Notes under the pieces: model-generated
What the model was told of the DNA's origin: nothing
Database searches by the model: none
Seen by the model: the letters and a program-made list of their open reading frames with translations, nothing else
Assembly: GCA_025201705.1 (NCBI GenBank)
Contig: MU616972.1
Span: forward strand, 1-28,905
From: Dissophora ornata
Lineage: Eukaryota > Mortierellomycota > Mortierellomycetes > Mortierellales > Mortierellaceae
Length of the DNA stretch: 28,905 bases
Reading direction: 5' to 3'
Made by a program: the position numbers and the translations under genes
Shown: piece by piece, positions 1-10,249 of the stretch
How positions within the stretch are numbered: position 1 is the first letter of the stretch
Layout of the letters: each line of letters opens with the position of its first letter

Positions 1-670
1 AAAAAAAAAAAAGCGAATTTGCGAAAAACACTTGAAAATGGATATCATTTATGTAGAAAGAAAAACAATGGTGCTTTTGATACTCGTGAACTTGGAGATC
101 TTACATGCGTATAGAGCCATTCTCTCCCTTCATTCCCCCCCTCTTCCTCTCCTCTCTTTCCCTATTTTCCTCTTTCTCTCCCTCCTTTCTATATCGTCTT
201 GCGTGAGGATGCCATTCGCTTGAGTGGCGAACGGCTAATCTCAATGAGCTATGTAATGCATGTGTTTATTTTTATTTTTGATCTAATCTCTCAACGATTG
301 CAAGAGTTGTCCTAAAAGGTCCGAAGGCTCCGCATCGTAGTTTCGTAGTTGATCAATGGCTGTGTATAATTTGTCCCGCTCGCAGTAAACAGCATCTAGT
401 GCTGAAGAACCTCAGTGTGTGAAAATCCCCGCTTAAAGAGAGCTTCAAGGTTCAACTTGGATGCACTAGAACACTCTTATGAAGCAGTCTGTACGGTTAC
501 ACGGAATGGTTACACGTGGACATGATTGCATCTCTACGCATCTATAACATTCATGGCACACATGAATCAAGTTGGCCTCAAATTCCTGCGTATATATTAT
601 TGCCTGCTACAGCTACAAGTGGTATGTGGAAGATGGAAAAGTTAAAGCATAAAGGACTGCTGGGCTACCT
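1..670. other. Left-edge intergenic DNA, no gene seen
   Basis: No convincing reading frame or RNA gene is visible here. It begins with a short A run (1-12) and carries a pyrimidine-rich tract at about 119-190 made of C and T runs, which looks like promoter or untranslated DNA of a gene lying outside the window. The plus-strand frame over 516-929 lies mostly antisense to the last SEC20 exon and is not supported as a gene. The 3' untranslated region of SEC20 should occupy the right part. Confidence 0.4.
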
Positions 671-2062
671 CTACACTCCATCTCCAATAATGGCATCCAA
701 GATCCCCAAGATTCCTTGGGGTGCACTTGTGGGAGCTGCCTGCCTGACTAACGATGTTGCAGCCTTTTGGAGCTGCTCCGTCACAACCTTTACTGTCGAT
801 CCCGAAACCTTCTCAACAATAGTTCCCGCCATATCAGATGCTGTGGACGTGACAGGGGCGGAAGCAGGCGGCGCTCGTAAGGATGGAATGAGCAAAGAGA
901 GCATCCACCGGAAGGGCATGATCAAATAGCTGATCAGTGATATGCCACGGTCCGCAATACGCTTTTTGAGAATGTACATCACCACTAACGAAAAGACCAA
1001 CAAGCCGAATCCGATCAAGAGACGATCCGTCCAATCTGCCTGGTTCAACTTTGTGATCAGATTCTTGCCACGTTTGAGTACTTCGTCGAATGTTTGATAT
1101 TCGTTGACTGTTGCCTTAAGCGTCTTTGAAGACTCGTCTATCGTCATAACATAAAAGAGCACGTTTCATGGCATGTCAATAATAAGCTGCATCGGAAACA
1201 AAGAAACACACCGGTCAAGTCCAAGAAGCAGCACCCAGGGAATCGGGTTTACCTATCACTTTGGCCGAGTGGGCGGTGCGTTCGACCTCCTGTTGCATCA
1301 ATTTAAGGGTCCTGCTGAGACTGTCGTTATGTTCTTTGCTCGTGTTCAACAGGTACTCGCTCGAGTTGGTGCCACCTGCGCCTCGCCTCCTGATCTCACT
1401 GAGCTCGATTGCAGATTTGGATCCTTTGAACAGAAGCTCCCTTTCCGTCTTTGCTTCTTTATCAATAGTCAGTTTAGATGACAGAATGGCCTGTCGTAGT
1501 GATTGCTGTTGCCTATTGACGCGAACAAACAGAGGTTAAAAATGCGCATTCCCAATCCACGGTCCCTATTTCCATTTTAGGTATTGTGGATCGTGTTTGA
1601 GGGGGCGGAAAAAAACCGAGGCTATACACGTACTGTTTGAACTGCGTCTCGATCTTGTCTAGCATGGTCAGAATCAACGTCCGATCTGACTCTCTGTCCT
1701 GCTCGTCAGATAGAAGCCTTAATTCCTGAGGATGCATTTGTATGATAACGTGCGCCTATGTTAGATCCATGGGAATAAGGCGAGGCGACCCTCCTTGGAT
1801 GGGTAGCCAAAGCACATTGATCAAGCAAGGAAGGTGTATCAACTCCGTGTTTTCATATTCCAGGACGTACTTCGATCTTTGCTTCAATGGCTTTGGACTC
1901 CTCTCTTGCGCTGCGAACAAGCTCTTGCTGGACAGCAAGCGTGCCCCCAGAGAGGGTTTTGAGTCGGTTGATGAGGCTGTCGAGTGCATGGTACTGTTTC
2001 CGGAGTGCATCCATCTGCATCTGGATCGGGCGAGGCAGTGTCTGGGGCGGGATTGGAGGCAT
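671..2062 (-). CDS. SEC20: Sec20-type SNARE (BNIP1 family), four exons
   Basis: Membrane SNARE of the ER target complex that receives Golgi-derived COPI vesicles. Exons on the minus strand: 2062-1871, 1725-1634, 1512-1253, 1137-671. Introns are 145, 121 and 115 bp, all GT...AG, and the phases agree, giving about 336 residues. Exon 2 carries the motif LRLLSDEQDRESD, matching the coiled-coil region of BNIP1 (seen against remembered family sequence). Exon 4 carries the Sec20 signature: ESSKTLKATVNEYQTF (residues 183-198), WTDRLL, then a transmembrane helix at about 221-238 followed by KKR. After it comes an extra tail of nearly 100 residues with a second hydrophobic stretch (about 246-262) and no terminal HDEL, unlike yeast Sec20. 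The start is the first ATG of the open frame. A longer form could begin at the ATG at 2169 if a 50-bp intron (GTACGA...GACAG) is used, so the N-terminus is less certain than the rest. Confidence 0.88.
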
Positions 2063-3027
2063 CTCTGTAGTACGCTGTGTTGCCAAGTGCTGCTGTCTGT
2101 TGTTGGAATGAAAGATGCGCTGTCAACCCTTGACGCTCGTACTTCGCTCACAAAGTCCACGAATGTCATTTCAACCGGCAGTCACAACTCTGGCCTATAC
2201 TGCCACAGCGCGCTTAATTTTTTATTTTATGCTCGTGGTTTCCCCAGTTGCATGCCCACCGGGTGCTGTCCATCTTGTTTTACACCCATTACTCTCCATC
2301 GTCCGCCTGCATCTATCGCCGCACCGGAGTGGCCCTCACTGTCTATTGCTCCGGGACTCTACGAACATATCTTATATATAGCTCCTTATTTATACCTCTT
2401 CCTTTCTCCAGTTTGACCATGGACTTTTCGGCCGCACCAAGGTACAAACACCTGCTCTCTCGAAAGCTACGTTTCAAACGTGCGCCCAGTTTCGTTAGTG
2501 AATAAGAAGCTTAACCGGCCAAATTTTTTAATTGCCTCAAAGCTCCAGGATTGGATTCTGGAAGCGCCATACAGCCAAGCATCCGGGGTCGTAAGTCTCT
2601 TTGCTGGCACTACAAGAGTGCCTGATTGAAAGTCCCGTGGACCCTGGGCGTTTTGTTCTTGCAGTTTCTCACGACCATTGCTCATACTACCGGTTGTTAT
2701 CGATCTAGAGTCAGACCTGTGCCAGGCAAGATGGGCGCCACAGGGAACATGGTCTTTGGCGCACAGTACTCACACGCAACCTCGATACTTGAAGTTGAGC
2801 GTCTGAGGTACGAAAAAATAGAGCCAGCCTCCAGGCACCTTTTTTCCTATTCGTATTTTTTTCCCCACTCTCGCAATTACTATAATAAGGACGCGTTAAC
2901 ACATCGCAAGGGTTCTCAAACCCGCCCTCCGACTACCGCCATCCTCCCAAGAGCTCAGATTTTAATTACCTAATTTCATACCATTGGCCAATATGATTTT
3001 ATCCATTCTCCTATTAGAGCACTTCAA
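2063..3027. promoter_or_regulatory. Divergent promoter region between SEC20 and GYP1
   Basis: This 965-bp stretch separates two genes transcribed away from each other, so it should contain both promoters and 5' untranslated regions. An AT-rich TATATATA-like element lies near 2370-2380. A 72-codon ATG-initiated frame on the minus strand (2467-2685) is the only noteworthy open frame; it has no recognised similarity. Nothing else was recognised. Confidence 0.45.
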
Positions 3028-4846
3028 ATGGACCCTGCCTCGTGGGCGAACGATCACAAGGCAATTGCGGACGATGATGACTCCAGTTATGATAACAACC
3101 CCGAGTTATCTGGATACCAGACACTGCCGGAACAGGATACTAAGGATGATGCAGAGCAGGATATCATACCGACGGGCACACCCGTCAAAGTTACGGCAGG
3201 ATCCCAAAGCTTGCAAGGGACCTCAGGGACGTCAGAACCAAGTTCATCAAGACAGGAATCAGCGGTCACACCAGGGACAGAGTCGCAAGTTCCTTCAGAT
3301 CCATCATCGTCACCATCAGAAGCAACGGCTGCAGAATCAAGCACAGGATCTAGCGGCTCACCGTCGGGAGCAATTGAAGGAATGAAGCCCAATGCGCGCA
3401 ATATTCTTCAAGGTTAGTGCTTGGTTCAGGGTTGTTCTCTAGGATCAACCGCCGTCCGAGGACTTGGGTGAGTTCTCATCTAGAGACGAAAACTCTTCCC
3501 TCCCTTTTTTTGTTTAGATCCACTGCTGATTCTAAAAGGACTAGGATACGAGGCTGCAATGGGAGATTTGCATCTAGTCGGGACTGAACACCAAACGGAT
3601 GAGGTGTACGCGCTGCAGAAGAGCAAACAGAGGGCACGGTTCCACAAATTCAAGGAGATGCTGCAAATGCCCGTGGTGGACCTTGAGATCCTTCGAAAGC
3701 TCTCATGGTCAGGCATACCAACAGCGATCCGTCCCATTGTATGGCAGCTCTTGGTGGGATACCTCCCCTGTAACTCTGACCGGCGAAATATGGCTCTGGA
3801 AAGGAAACGCAAGGAGTACCATGATGGAGTGCAGCAAACTTTTGCAAGAGGAATTGAGGGTCTTGATCAAACAATTTGGCATCAAGTCTTTATTGATGTC
3901 CCCAGGACGAACCCAAAGATGGCACTCTTCCAGAACCAGACAACTCAGCGGGTATGTTTGGACTTCTTAGTTGGGGATCAGGGCAAATAATTCCACTCGA
4001 TACTAATAGTGCATTTTGCTCTATGTTGTTCTTTTAACGTGGCCAGTGCCTCGAGAAAATCCTGTACTGCTGGGCGATCCGACATCCAGCCAGCAGTTAT
4101 GTCCAGGGCATCAACGATTTAGTCACGCCTTTCTTCATAGTATTTCTGTCAGCATACATTGATGAGGACCAGGATCCAGAGTCGTACGACATTTCGCGGT
4201 TACCAACAGAGATTCTGGCAGCGATTGAGGCAGACAGCTATTGGTGTCTCACAAAGCTGTTGGATGGTATCCAGGACAACTATACGCATGCGCAGCCAGG
4301 AATCCAAAGACAGATTGTGAAGTTGAGAGAGCTGATCTGCAGAATTGATGCGCCGCTGGCGGCCCACCTTCAATCAGAGCATGTAGAGTTTATTCAGTTC
4401 TCGTTCAGGTGGATGAACTGTCTGCTGATGCGAGAGGTGACCCTGCAACATACCATCCGTATGTGGGATACGTACTTGGTAAGTGCTTCCCGTGAGGAAA
4501 GACGTCGTGACTTGTCTTTTTTTTTTTTCTTTACATGCTCCCCACTAGATCTTTATCGCAAGGTACTCACACTTTGTGCCTTTCTCCGCATGTTGTGTTT
4601 TATGTATATATGAAGACGGAGCATCCACACGGCTTCTCAGAGTTTCACCTCTACGTATGCGCAGCGTTTTTGACAAAGTGGTCTGCTGAGCTGCAACGGA
4701 TGGAGTTTCAAGAGATCATGTTGTTCCTTCAGGATGTGCCGACGGATGACTGGCAGGAAAAGGACATTGAGCTGTTGTTGTCGGAGGCGTTTATGTGGAA
4801 GAGTCTCTTCCACGCATCGCCAAAGCATCTCGGCGGATCAAAATAG
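3028..4846 (+). CDS. GYP1: TBC-domain Rab GTPase-activating protein, Gyp1/TBC1D22 type
   Basis: Stimulates GTP hydrolysis by Rab GTPases; in yeast Gyp1 acts on Ypt1 and Sec4 at the Golgi. Exons 3028-3412, 3518-3951, 4047-4478 and 4616-4846, with introns of 105, 95 and 137 bp and consistent phases, encode about 493 residues. Residues 1-128 are a low-complexity acidic/Ser-rich leader. The TBC domain fills the rest. The arginine finger is in IDVPRTNP (Arg258) and the glutamine finger in YVQGIND (Gln293), so both catalytic residues are present. Further family blocks are FWCLTKLL-like YWCLTKLLDGI, EHVEFIQFSFRWMNCLLMRE, IRMWDTYL and a closing IELLLSEAF helix. A possible 14-nt microexon in intron 3 was tested and does not fit the phase. 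Two AATAAA motifs follow the stop. The gene is divergent from SEC20 and converges on the cyclin gene. The subfamily assignment rests on remembered Gyp1 sequence and is strong. Confidence 0.93.
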
Positions 4847-4896
4847 AGCCCACAAGAGAAGTGTAGAAGGACAAAAAAAAAGGATACGGAAAAGGA

Positions 4897-4926
4897 AATA
4901 AAAAGATCGCAAGGACGCGAAATAAA
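4897..4926 (+). terminator. Putative polyadenylation signals of the RabGAP gene
   Basis: Two AATAAA hexamers occur at 4897-4902 and 4921-4926, 51 and 75 nt past the GYP1 stop codon, in an A-rich context. They are the obvious candidates for 3' end formation, but fungal polyadenylation signals are loose, so this is inference. Confidence 0.4.
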
Positions 4927-5107
4927 GATAAAAAAAAAAAATGACGCCGTTGCTCTGTTCCGCATCGTGTTTGGCACCAAGTTTTGGTCTTTTGGTCTTT
5001 ATTTAAAAGTTTGTTGGGGGAGTGGAGGGGTATTCGTGCCGAGCGATGTTGCTTTTTCTTAGTGCTCTATATCCGACGCCATGCCTCTCTCGCTCCATCG
5101 TTCATAA

Positions 5108-5108
<1 letters not shown>

Positions 5109-5198
<90 letters not shown>
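5109..5198. repeat. Uninterrupted 90-nt poly(A) tract
   Basis: Ninety consecutive A residues lie in the convergent spacer, followed by GAAGAAAGG. The tract is not inside a coding region; long poly-lysine frames across it are artefacts. It may be a simple repeat, the 3' tail of an inserted cDNA or non-LTR element, or have an assembly-dependent length. I saw no clear target-site duplication around it. Confidence 0.9.
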
Positions 5199-5200
<2 letters not shown>

Positions 5201-5524
5201 AGAAAGGAGTTGTTTGGCGCTCGCTTTGGCAATTCCACCTGGAGACAGACTCGACGCTTCACTTGCTGCACTGCCGCTTCATCTTTGAAAGAAATGAATA
5301 GAAAGAATAAAAAGAATAAAAATAGCCCTATCCCAATCCGCGCGGACACGCTGCAGAAATCTATTCACAGGTGCCACAAAAAGGGCTGCGCCCGCTCGTT
5401 TGATGCTGTTCCTGTGGGGGTATGCTGCGTGTGTGTTTTTTTTCTTGCAAGGAGTGCATTTTTGTCGGTATTGGGCAGTGCTCAAGGACTACACAGGTGG
5501 GCTTACGTTTGTCGTTAAGTCGAT

Positions 5525-5554
5525 CATCAGTCCATCAGTCCATCAGTCCATCAG
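5525..5554. repeat. Tandem 8-bp repeat, unit ATCAGTCC
   Basis: Three full copies of ATCAGTCC plus a partial fourth (ATCAGT) stand in a row. This is a short minisatellite in non-coding DNA downstream of two convergent genes. No function can be inferred. Confidence 0.85.
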
Positions 5555-5729
5555 TTCAGAAGGACGAACACATGGGCGTTTTGGCGGTCTTCAAAATTTC
5601 TTTTGTCAAAACATTGCACGGAGGGCGCCTCCAATCTCTGTTCATGCGCCAGTCCTTCCTCTCCTCTCCTCTCTCGGTTCTCCCTCGCCCTTCCCAGTCA
5701 GTCCTCTTGGCCCAATTCCCTCCAGCGCC

Positions 5730-6578
5730 CTATCCTTGTCCTGGCTGAGCTTGACCCTGCTGCTTGAGCCACGTCTCAAGACTATGAAGCCAGTCCAGAT
5801 ACTCCGACTCGCTCACAAACAGGCTAAATTGGACTTGGTTAAGGAACTCCATCTCCATGACATTAATCTCCTTGACATTGATACCCGTGACCTCTGACCA
5901 CGTCTTGTTGGTGAACGTGTTATCGTCCAGAAACTTGTTCGCCAGCATCAGTGACACTGTGAACAGCCGAAATTCTGAGCCCTGTTGACCATGGATGGAG
6001 GGATTGTTCTTGAGCAGTTTCTGAATGTATTTTAGTGACAACAAAATCACCGACGACGATAGTTGAGTCGCAGAAAGGACCTAGATAAAATGACAAATGC
6101 AGGGAGTAAAAAAAGAAAGCGATAGAGCAATGCTTAGAACTGGCATGCATCATTGTTGTTCTTGTATGCAAAAACTCATATAAAATCATTTTTAAAGAGT
6201 ATTTTTGCTCTGGGCATTTTACCTTCAGGCAAAACTTTTTAAACGCCGGTCCTGCAGACGGTGGAACGCTGATCCGATGGGGCACAACGTTATAGGCATT
6301 GCTTGATGCTCCGTTGATATTCGGCCTTGTGTGCCAGAGGGTATACACCATCACCGAGGCGAATTCTGCGAGTTGAAGAGTGCTCGTCTGAGGGTTTGTC
6401 ACGACCTCGATCGCACCCGCATTCCGTGCATCCCGAGCCGGGTCATTCGAGGGATGCGACTGCTGCTGTTGTTGCTGTATTGCTTGCATGCGCTGTTGTT
6501 GTTGCTGTTGCTGTTGTTGAGCCTGCTGCTGTTGTATTTGATGTTGCTGCTGCACCTGCACCTGCATCTGCATTTGCA

Positions 6579-6612
<34 letters not shown>

Positions 6613-6783
6613 GGTATTGGGTTGGGGTGGTGCCTGCATCAGATGACCCGCCATGACAGCGGGGCCTAATACCTGTTGTCGCTGCTGGGCTTGCTGCGCC
6701 TGGATTTGCTGCTGCAAATGCTGCTGTTGGATTTGCTGCTGCTGTAACTGCTGCTGGAGATGTTGCGTTTGCAGCTGTTGTTG

Positions 6784-6825
<42 letters not shown>

Positions 6826-8009
6826 TTGGGGCTGTTGTTGGGGCTGAATAAAACTAGGCGGTGCGCTGGTGGGCTGTTGCTGAAATTGGGGCTGTATATA
6901 TCCCGGAGCCGGGGCAATGCTATGCTGAGTATAAGTCAGAGGCTGACTTTGAGGCTGCGACGACAGTGGCTGTGGCGAGATGTAAAGCTGCTGCTGCTGC
7001 TGCTGCTGCTGCTGCATCTGCGGCTGGATATAGGACGGTGGTTGCTGCTGCTGGTACTGCGCTTGTTGTTGCTGAGGCACCTGCAATTGGTACGATGGAT
7101 AGGGCTGTGGCGTCGGCTGCTGACTCTGATACCCCTGCTGGGGAATTGGTGGCTGCTGCTGTGGCTGATAGCCCTGTTGCTGAGGCTGATACTGCTGCTG
7201 CTGTGGATACGGCTGTTGGTGCTGCTGTTGATGCTGCAGTGGGATGGGCGTGGTCGAGACAGAGTGGGGCTGGGCGGCGCTGTACCCGACGGCAGTCAGG
7301 GCCATAGGGTCGTAGGCCCCATTGGGACCCTGGCTGGCTGTATATCCAGGAGCTCCTGATCCCATGGGACCCATCGATATCGGAGTTAATGAACCGACAG
7401 GAGTCCCTCCATTGGGGTATTGCTTCATGCCTGATGGGTAGTAAGCCATTGGTGCATGCGTGTCCATGCTATTGTCGTCAAGGGTCTCGATGCGCTCCTC
7501 CTCCTGTTGCGGGATGAAGCAGAGAGGGTCAGTCCTCAGGGTCGAAACTCGAATTGTTGGGTCAAGACCAACTGCAGGGCAGATGGGCAGATGGAGCGGG
7601 AGGGGGGAACAAAAAAAGAGAGAGAAAGCACTGGTAAGCCTCGAGTCTCGACCCGTTTGGGCTATATTTATCCAAGCGATTATGCATCCCTTCAACAAGA
7701 CGGGAACGAGCTGCAATAGCCACGTAGGCAACAACGACCAGTACCGTAAAAGACTATGTCTGCGCGGAGAGTATGTGGCTCTGTCGGCAATGAGTTGTGT
7801 TGAATTGGCAACGAGGATCGGATCGGACGGTGACGAAGGTCGACCGACTCTTTTTTTCGGCGAAGGGAGACCTTTTTTTTTTTTTCCTTCTGCAAGAAAA
7901 CAACTCTCACGTGACTTGTGCTGAACTGTGCGCAGCCATACTCACCACGGCACTCGTGCTGCAGCAACAGCTCTTGATGCTCTGCATATGATGCCGCTGT
8001 GACAGCCAT
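5730..8009 (-). CDS. CLG1: Glutamine-rich Pho80/Clg1-type cyclin, 5' end uncertain
   Basis: Likely regulatory subunit of a Pho85-type cyclin-dependent kinase. Supported exons: 8064-7946 (internal or first), 7571-6223 and 6080-5730, with introns of 374 and 142 bp. If translation starts at the ATG at 8009 the product is about 587 residues. Residues roughly 130-395 are dominated by Q runs, the longest coded by mixed CAA/CAG near 6780-6840. The cyclin box follows at about 420-575 with LAEFASVMVYTLW, FKKFCLKVLSATQLSSS, KYIQKLLKNNP, GSEFRLFTVSLMLANKFLDD, NKTWSEVTGINVKEIN and MEMEFLNQVQFSL. This is the pattern of fungal Clg1/Pho80 cyclins (family knowledge). The exon at 8064 opens after a good acceptor (branch-like TTAAC, then CTTTTTCGCAG) in a phase needing an upstream exon, so the true start may lie further 5'. 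The cyclin call is firm; the exact subfamily and N-terminus are not. Confidence 0.82.
6455..7240 (-). repeat. CAG/CAA glutamine-repeat region inside the cyclin gene
   Basis: The minus strand reads as several long glutamine runs interrupted by L, M, H, P, Y and S residues. The densest triplet arrays are at about 6565-6613, 6777-6840 and 6990-7017. The array mixes CAA and CAG, as expected when protein composition rather than DNA slippage alone keeps it. Antisense frames over it (poly-L, poly-A, poly-C) are shadows. Confidence 0.9.
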
Positions 8010-8064
8010 GTCCAGCAGCAGATTGCTGTATCGCAGTTGCTCGCCGATGGCGTTATAGATAGAT

Positions 8065-9272
8065 CTGCGAAAAAGGCGTCGTTTGTTCAGGTCGCCAAGT
8101 TAATAATGACCTTCTGTGCAATATTGCGGATCGTTTGGATAGTGACCTCCAAGCACCGAGTTCCAGAGCCATGCATGGCGTTGTGTGCTTGGTTGTCGCC
8201 AACACGGTGGCTTTGGATCGAGATGCGTCATCAGCGCTATGATTGGTCGCCACCAAATTGCACGAGCACGGTCCGTCGCGCAAAAGGAGACGAATCCATC
8301 GTAGAGAAAGGGGTGTCCAAGAACTCGACTCTGTTGCTCATCCCCATGACACTAATTGAGAATCCAAAGCCTGCGTGTGTCCCTTTTACGTGAGAGAGTA
8401 GTGGATGAGAGGCAAAGTGCTGGCTTTGTTACCCCCGCGAGCATGGTCCCGATCCTCAAGACTCGAGACCAGACCCCCTGAAAAAAAGGGGAAAGGGGAT
8501 TCTTTTGCGATATAGATGTGCCCGCGAACGCGCAAAGCGAGTGCATAAAATGAATGCGCCCATGAACATGGGGGGTCCTTTAATTTTTGCATGAATTCGT
8601 TGTTTACCCCTGAGAATATTCTTGACACCGTCAAGAGTCAAGAAAAACATACACACAGCCAAATGTCGCTTTGGGCCGCGTTATGCTTGAAATGAAAGGA
8701 ATTGTTTGTTAGACTAACCAGAACGCCTTACTTGCTGATCCTATTATAACGACAAAAAAGGGGAAGTCACTTCCTGCGTGCTTCCTGCCCTTGGTCTTGG
8801 ACCGTGGCTGTCTACGACGGTCAAATTTGAACGTCGATAATAAGCATGGCTCATCCTCTCTCATAAAACGCCCATCGATTCAGTTGACTCTCTACCGCAT
8901 CAACTCAATTCCGCAAATAAGGGCTGCTGATAGCTTATTTGCATTGGGCGAACTGTGCACTACAACGTTGCATTGTGTAGCTTTGTGATCGACTCTACTG
9001 TTTTCTCACTGAGCATGCGGTCGGACACAGTAATATCAGTAATACAATGGCGCAAAGGCGTAGGCATTGACAACAGAAATAGAAGTCTCATCTGCCATTC
9101 TACGACTCTTCGATGACACTGGGCACCTCAATATGCTCGAGCGGAAACAACAAAACTGATGAGCTAACTCACGGACGACCCGGTTTACGCGAAAGTTTAG
9201 GATGTTTAGGAGTAAACTCAACAATGAGGATCGAGAAACTACATTTGAGGGCATTTATGGATCTTGGTTCCT
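8065..9272. other. Region upstream of the cyclin, possible extra 5' exon
   Basis: This stretch probably contains the cyclin promoter and maybe upstream exons. A minus-strand frame runs 8634-8386 and ends at CTCAC followed by GTAAAAG. Splicing from there to the acceptor at 8065 would keep the cyclin frame, so it is a candidate 5' exon, though its composition is not convincing by itself. A different minus-strand ATG frame begins at 8347 but offers no donor in the required phase. No RNA gene or repeat was recognised between 8640 and 9272. Confidence 0.35.
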
Positions 9273-10182
9273 CAGTACGAATACTGATTCCTATTTTCAA
9301 ATAATGCCATGACGAGATTTTTATTTCTGGAAACGTGAAATCCGGCCTCGATCCGCGGACGCGCCTGAAAAGGAAGATTCCAAGATACCGTCTGCATGAT
9401 CACTGTTGGCTTGCAGAATAACAGACCACAGGGAGGAACGTTGTTTACGTCAAGTACTTCATCCTCTTGGAGCTCCAGTTTTCCAAGTCCTGTCGGGGGT
9501 TATGGTTGTTGTTGTTGTTGTTGTTGTTGTTTTTTTTTTCTCGACGGGACCGTTTGGATTTGAAGGGCGCTGTTGTTTCTGACTTGTCGCAGGTCATTCA
9601 TGGCAGTGGAGCCGCCCATTGATCCAGATGATAAAAGAAATAAGAGATCGACGTGCATGTGGCCGTTTCTCTCACCCCCTTCATTCATCCTATACGTCGC
9701 CTTTCTTTACTTTGCAGCGCACGGTAACACTGTGAAGTCCCGGATTGCTTACAAGGACGTCGAATAGCCACGCCTCGAAGCTGTCGTCCACTTTTTTGTT
9801 GTTGTCGTTGAATCGGGAACAAAAAATAATATACCCTCAAATGCTGACACAAACCCAAACGACGGGACCATCTCTCTGCCAGTCCTGCAACGAGGCATTT
9901 TGATCTTGGAAGGATATTAATAAAGATAACGACATATTGGTAAAGGAAAAGAAAAGGGGGGTGGGGAGGAGGGGAGAGTGGCGGACATGATTGATTACTG
10001 CCAGGCTTTAGAAATGCTTCACGAAGCCGTCCAGCCCTCTCGCCCCAGACATCTTTGCGAGTTGCGACAATGAGGAATGGGAAGTGTTCTCCTGAGGATG
10101 CTAGCAAGGCAAGAGCGGCTCGGTCAGCAACGAGCATGGTGTGGCCGAGACAGAGGGTTGTATCGCAGGAGAAGTTGAACAT
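9273..10182 (-). CDS. Unrecognised multi-exon gene or recent relic
   Basis: Several minus-strand stretches look coding but match no family I can name. Exon A (10182-9999) starts with ATG and includes TTLCLGHTMLVADRAALA and FPFLIVATRKDVWGE. A 94-bp intron (GTAATC...CCAAG) leads in correct phase to exon B from 9904, with DWQRDGPVVWVCVSI. The same frame then meets one TGA and continues with FEAWLFDVLVSNPGLHS to a GTAAAG donor at 9710. A last coding stretch, from about 9490 to the stop at 9273, contains CGLLFCKPTVIMQTVSWN, RPRIEAGFHVSR and LVMALFENRNQYSY. The TGA may sit in a short intron (about 60 bp) or be a real nonsense mutation, and the join to the last exon fits phase only with a weak GAG acceptor. 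The gene points away from RSR1 and its 5' end lies close to that promoter. Coding nature is likely; an intact product is uncertain. Confidence 0.42.
9505..9539. repeat. (GTT)n microsatellite followed by T run
   Basis: About eight GTT triplets run directly into a stretch of ten T residues. On the minus strand this reads as a poly-Q run behind a lysine run in one frame. I place it within an intron of the unrecognised minus-strand gene, so the glutamines are probably not translated. Confidence 0.8.
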
Positions 10183-10249
10183 GGCGGAGCAGACGAGGAT
10201 AACAAATGAACGGATTCTTGAATGGGCGAGGGCGTTCTGTGTGCACATG

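Larger units (their letters stand above)
4927..5729. other. Convergent spacer between the RabGAP and cyclin genes
   Basis: Both flanking genes end here, so this is 3' flanking DNA. It holds the 90-nt A tract, a second A/G-rich stretch near 5286-5325, a short 8-bp tandem repeat at 5525-5554, and a C/T-rich block at about 5655-5700. No gene is visible. Confidence 0.5.

Noticed and set aside
4549..4562. Possible 14-nt microexon in RabGAP intron 3
   Set aside because: It has AG before and GT after it, but including it breaks the reading phase of the last exon, while direct splicing gives the expected family sequence.
4984..5349. Poly-lysine and poly-phenylalanine frames across the A tract
   Set aside because: They exist only because a 90-nt A homopolymer is open in every frame; no other gene feature supports them.
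6327..7359. Long plus-strand frames rich in L, A, V or C
   Set aside because: They are antisense readings of the CAG/CAA repeats that encode glutamine in the cyclin; cyclin-box similarity fixes the minus strand as coding.
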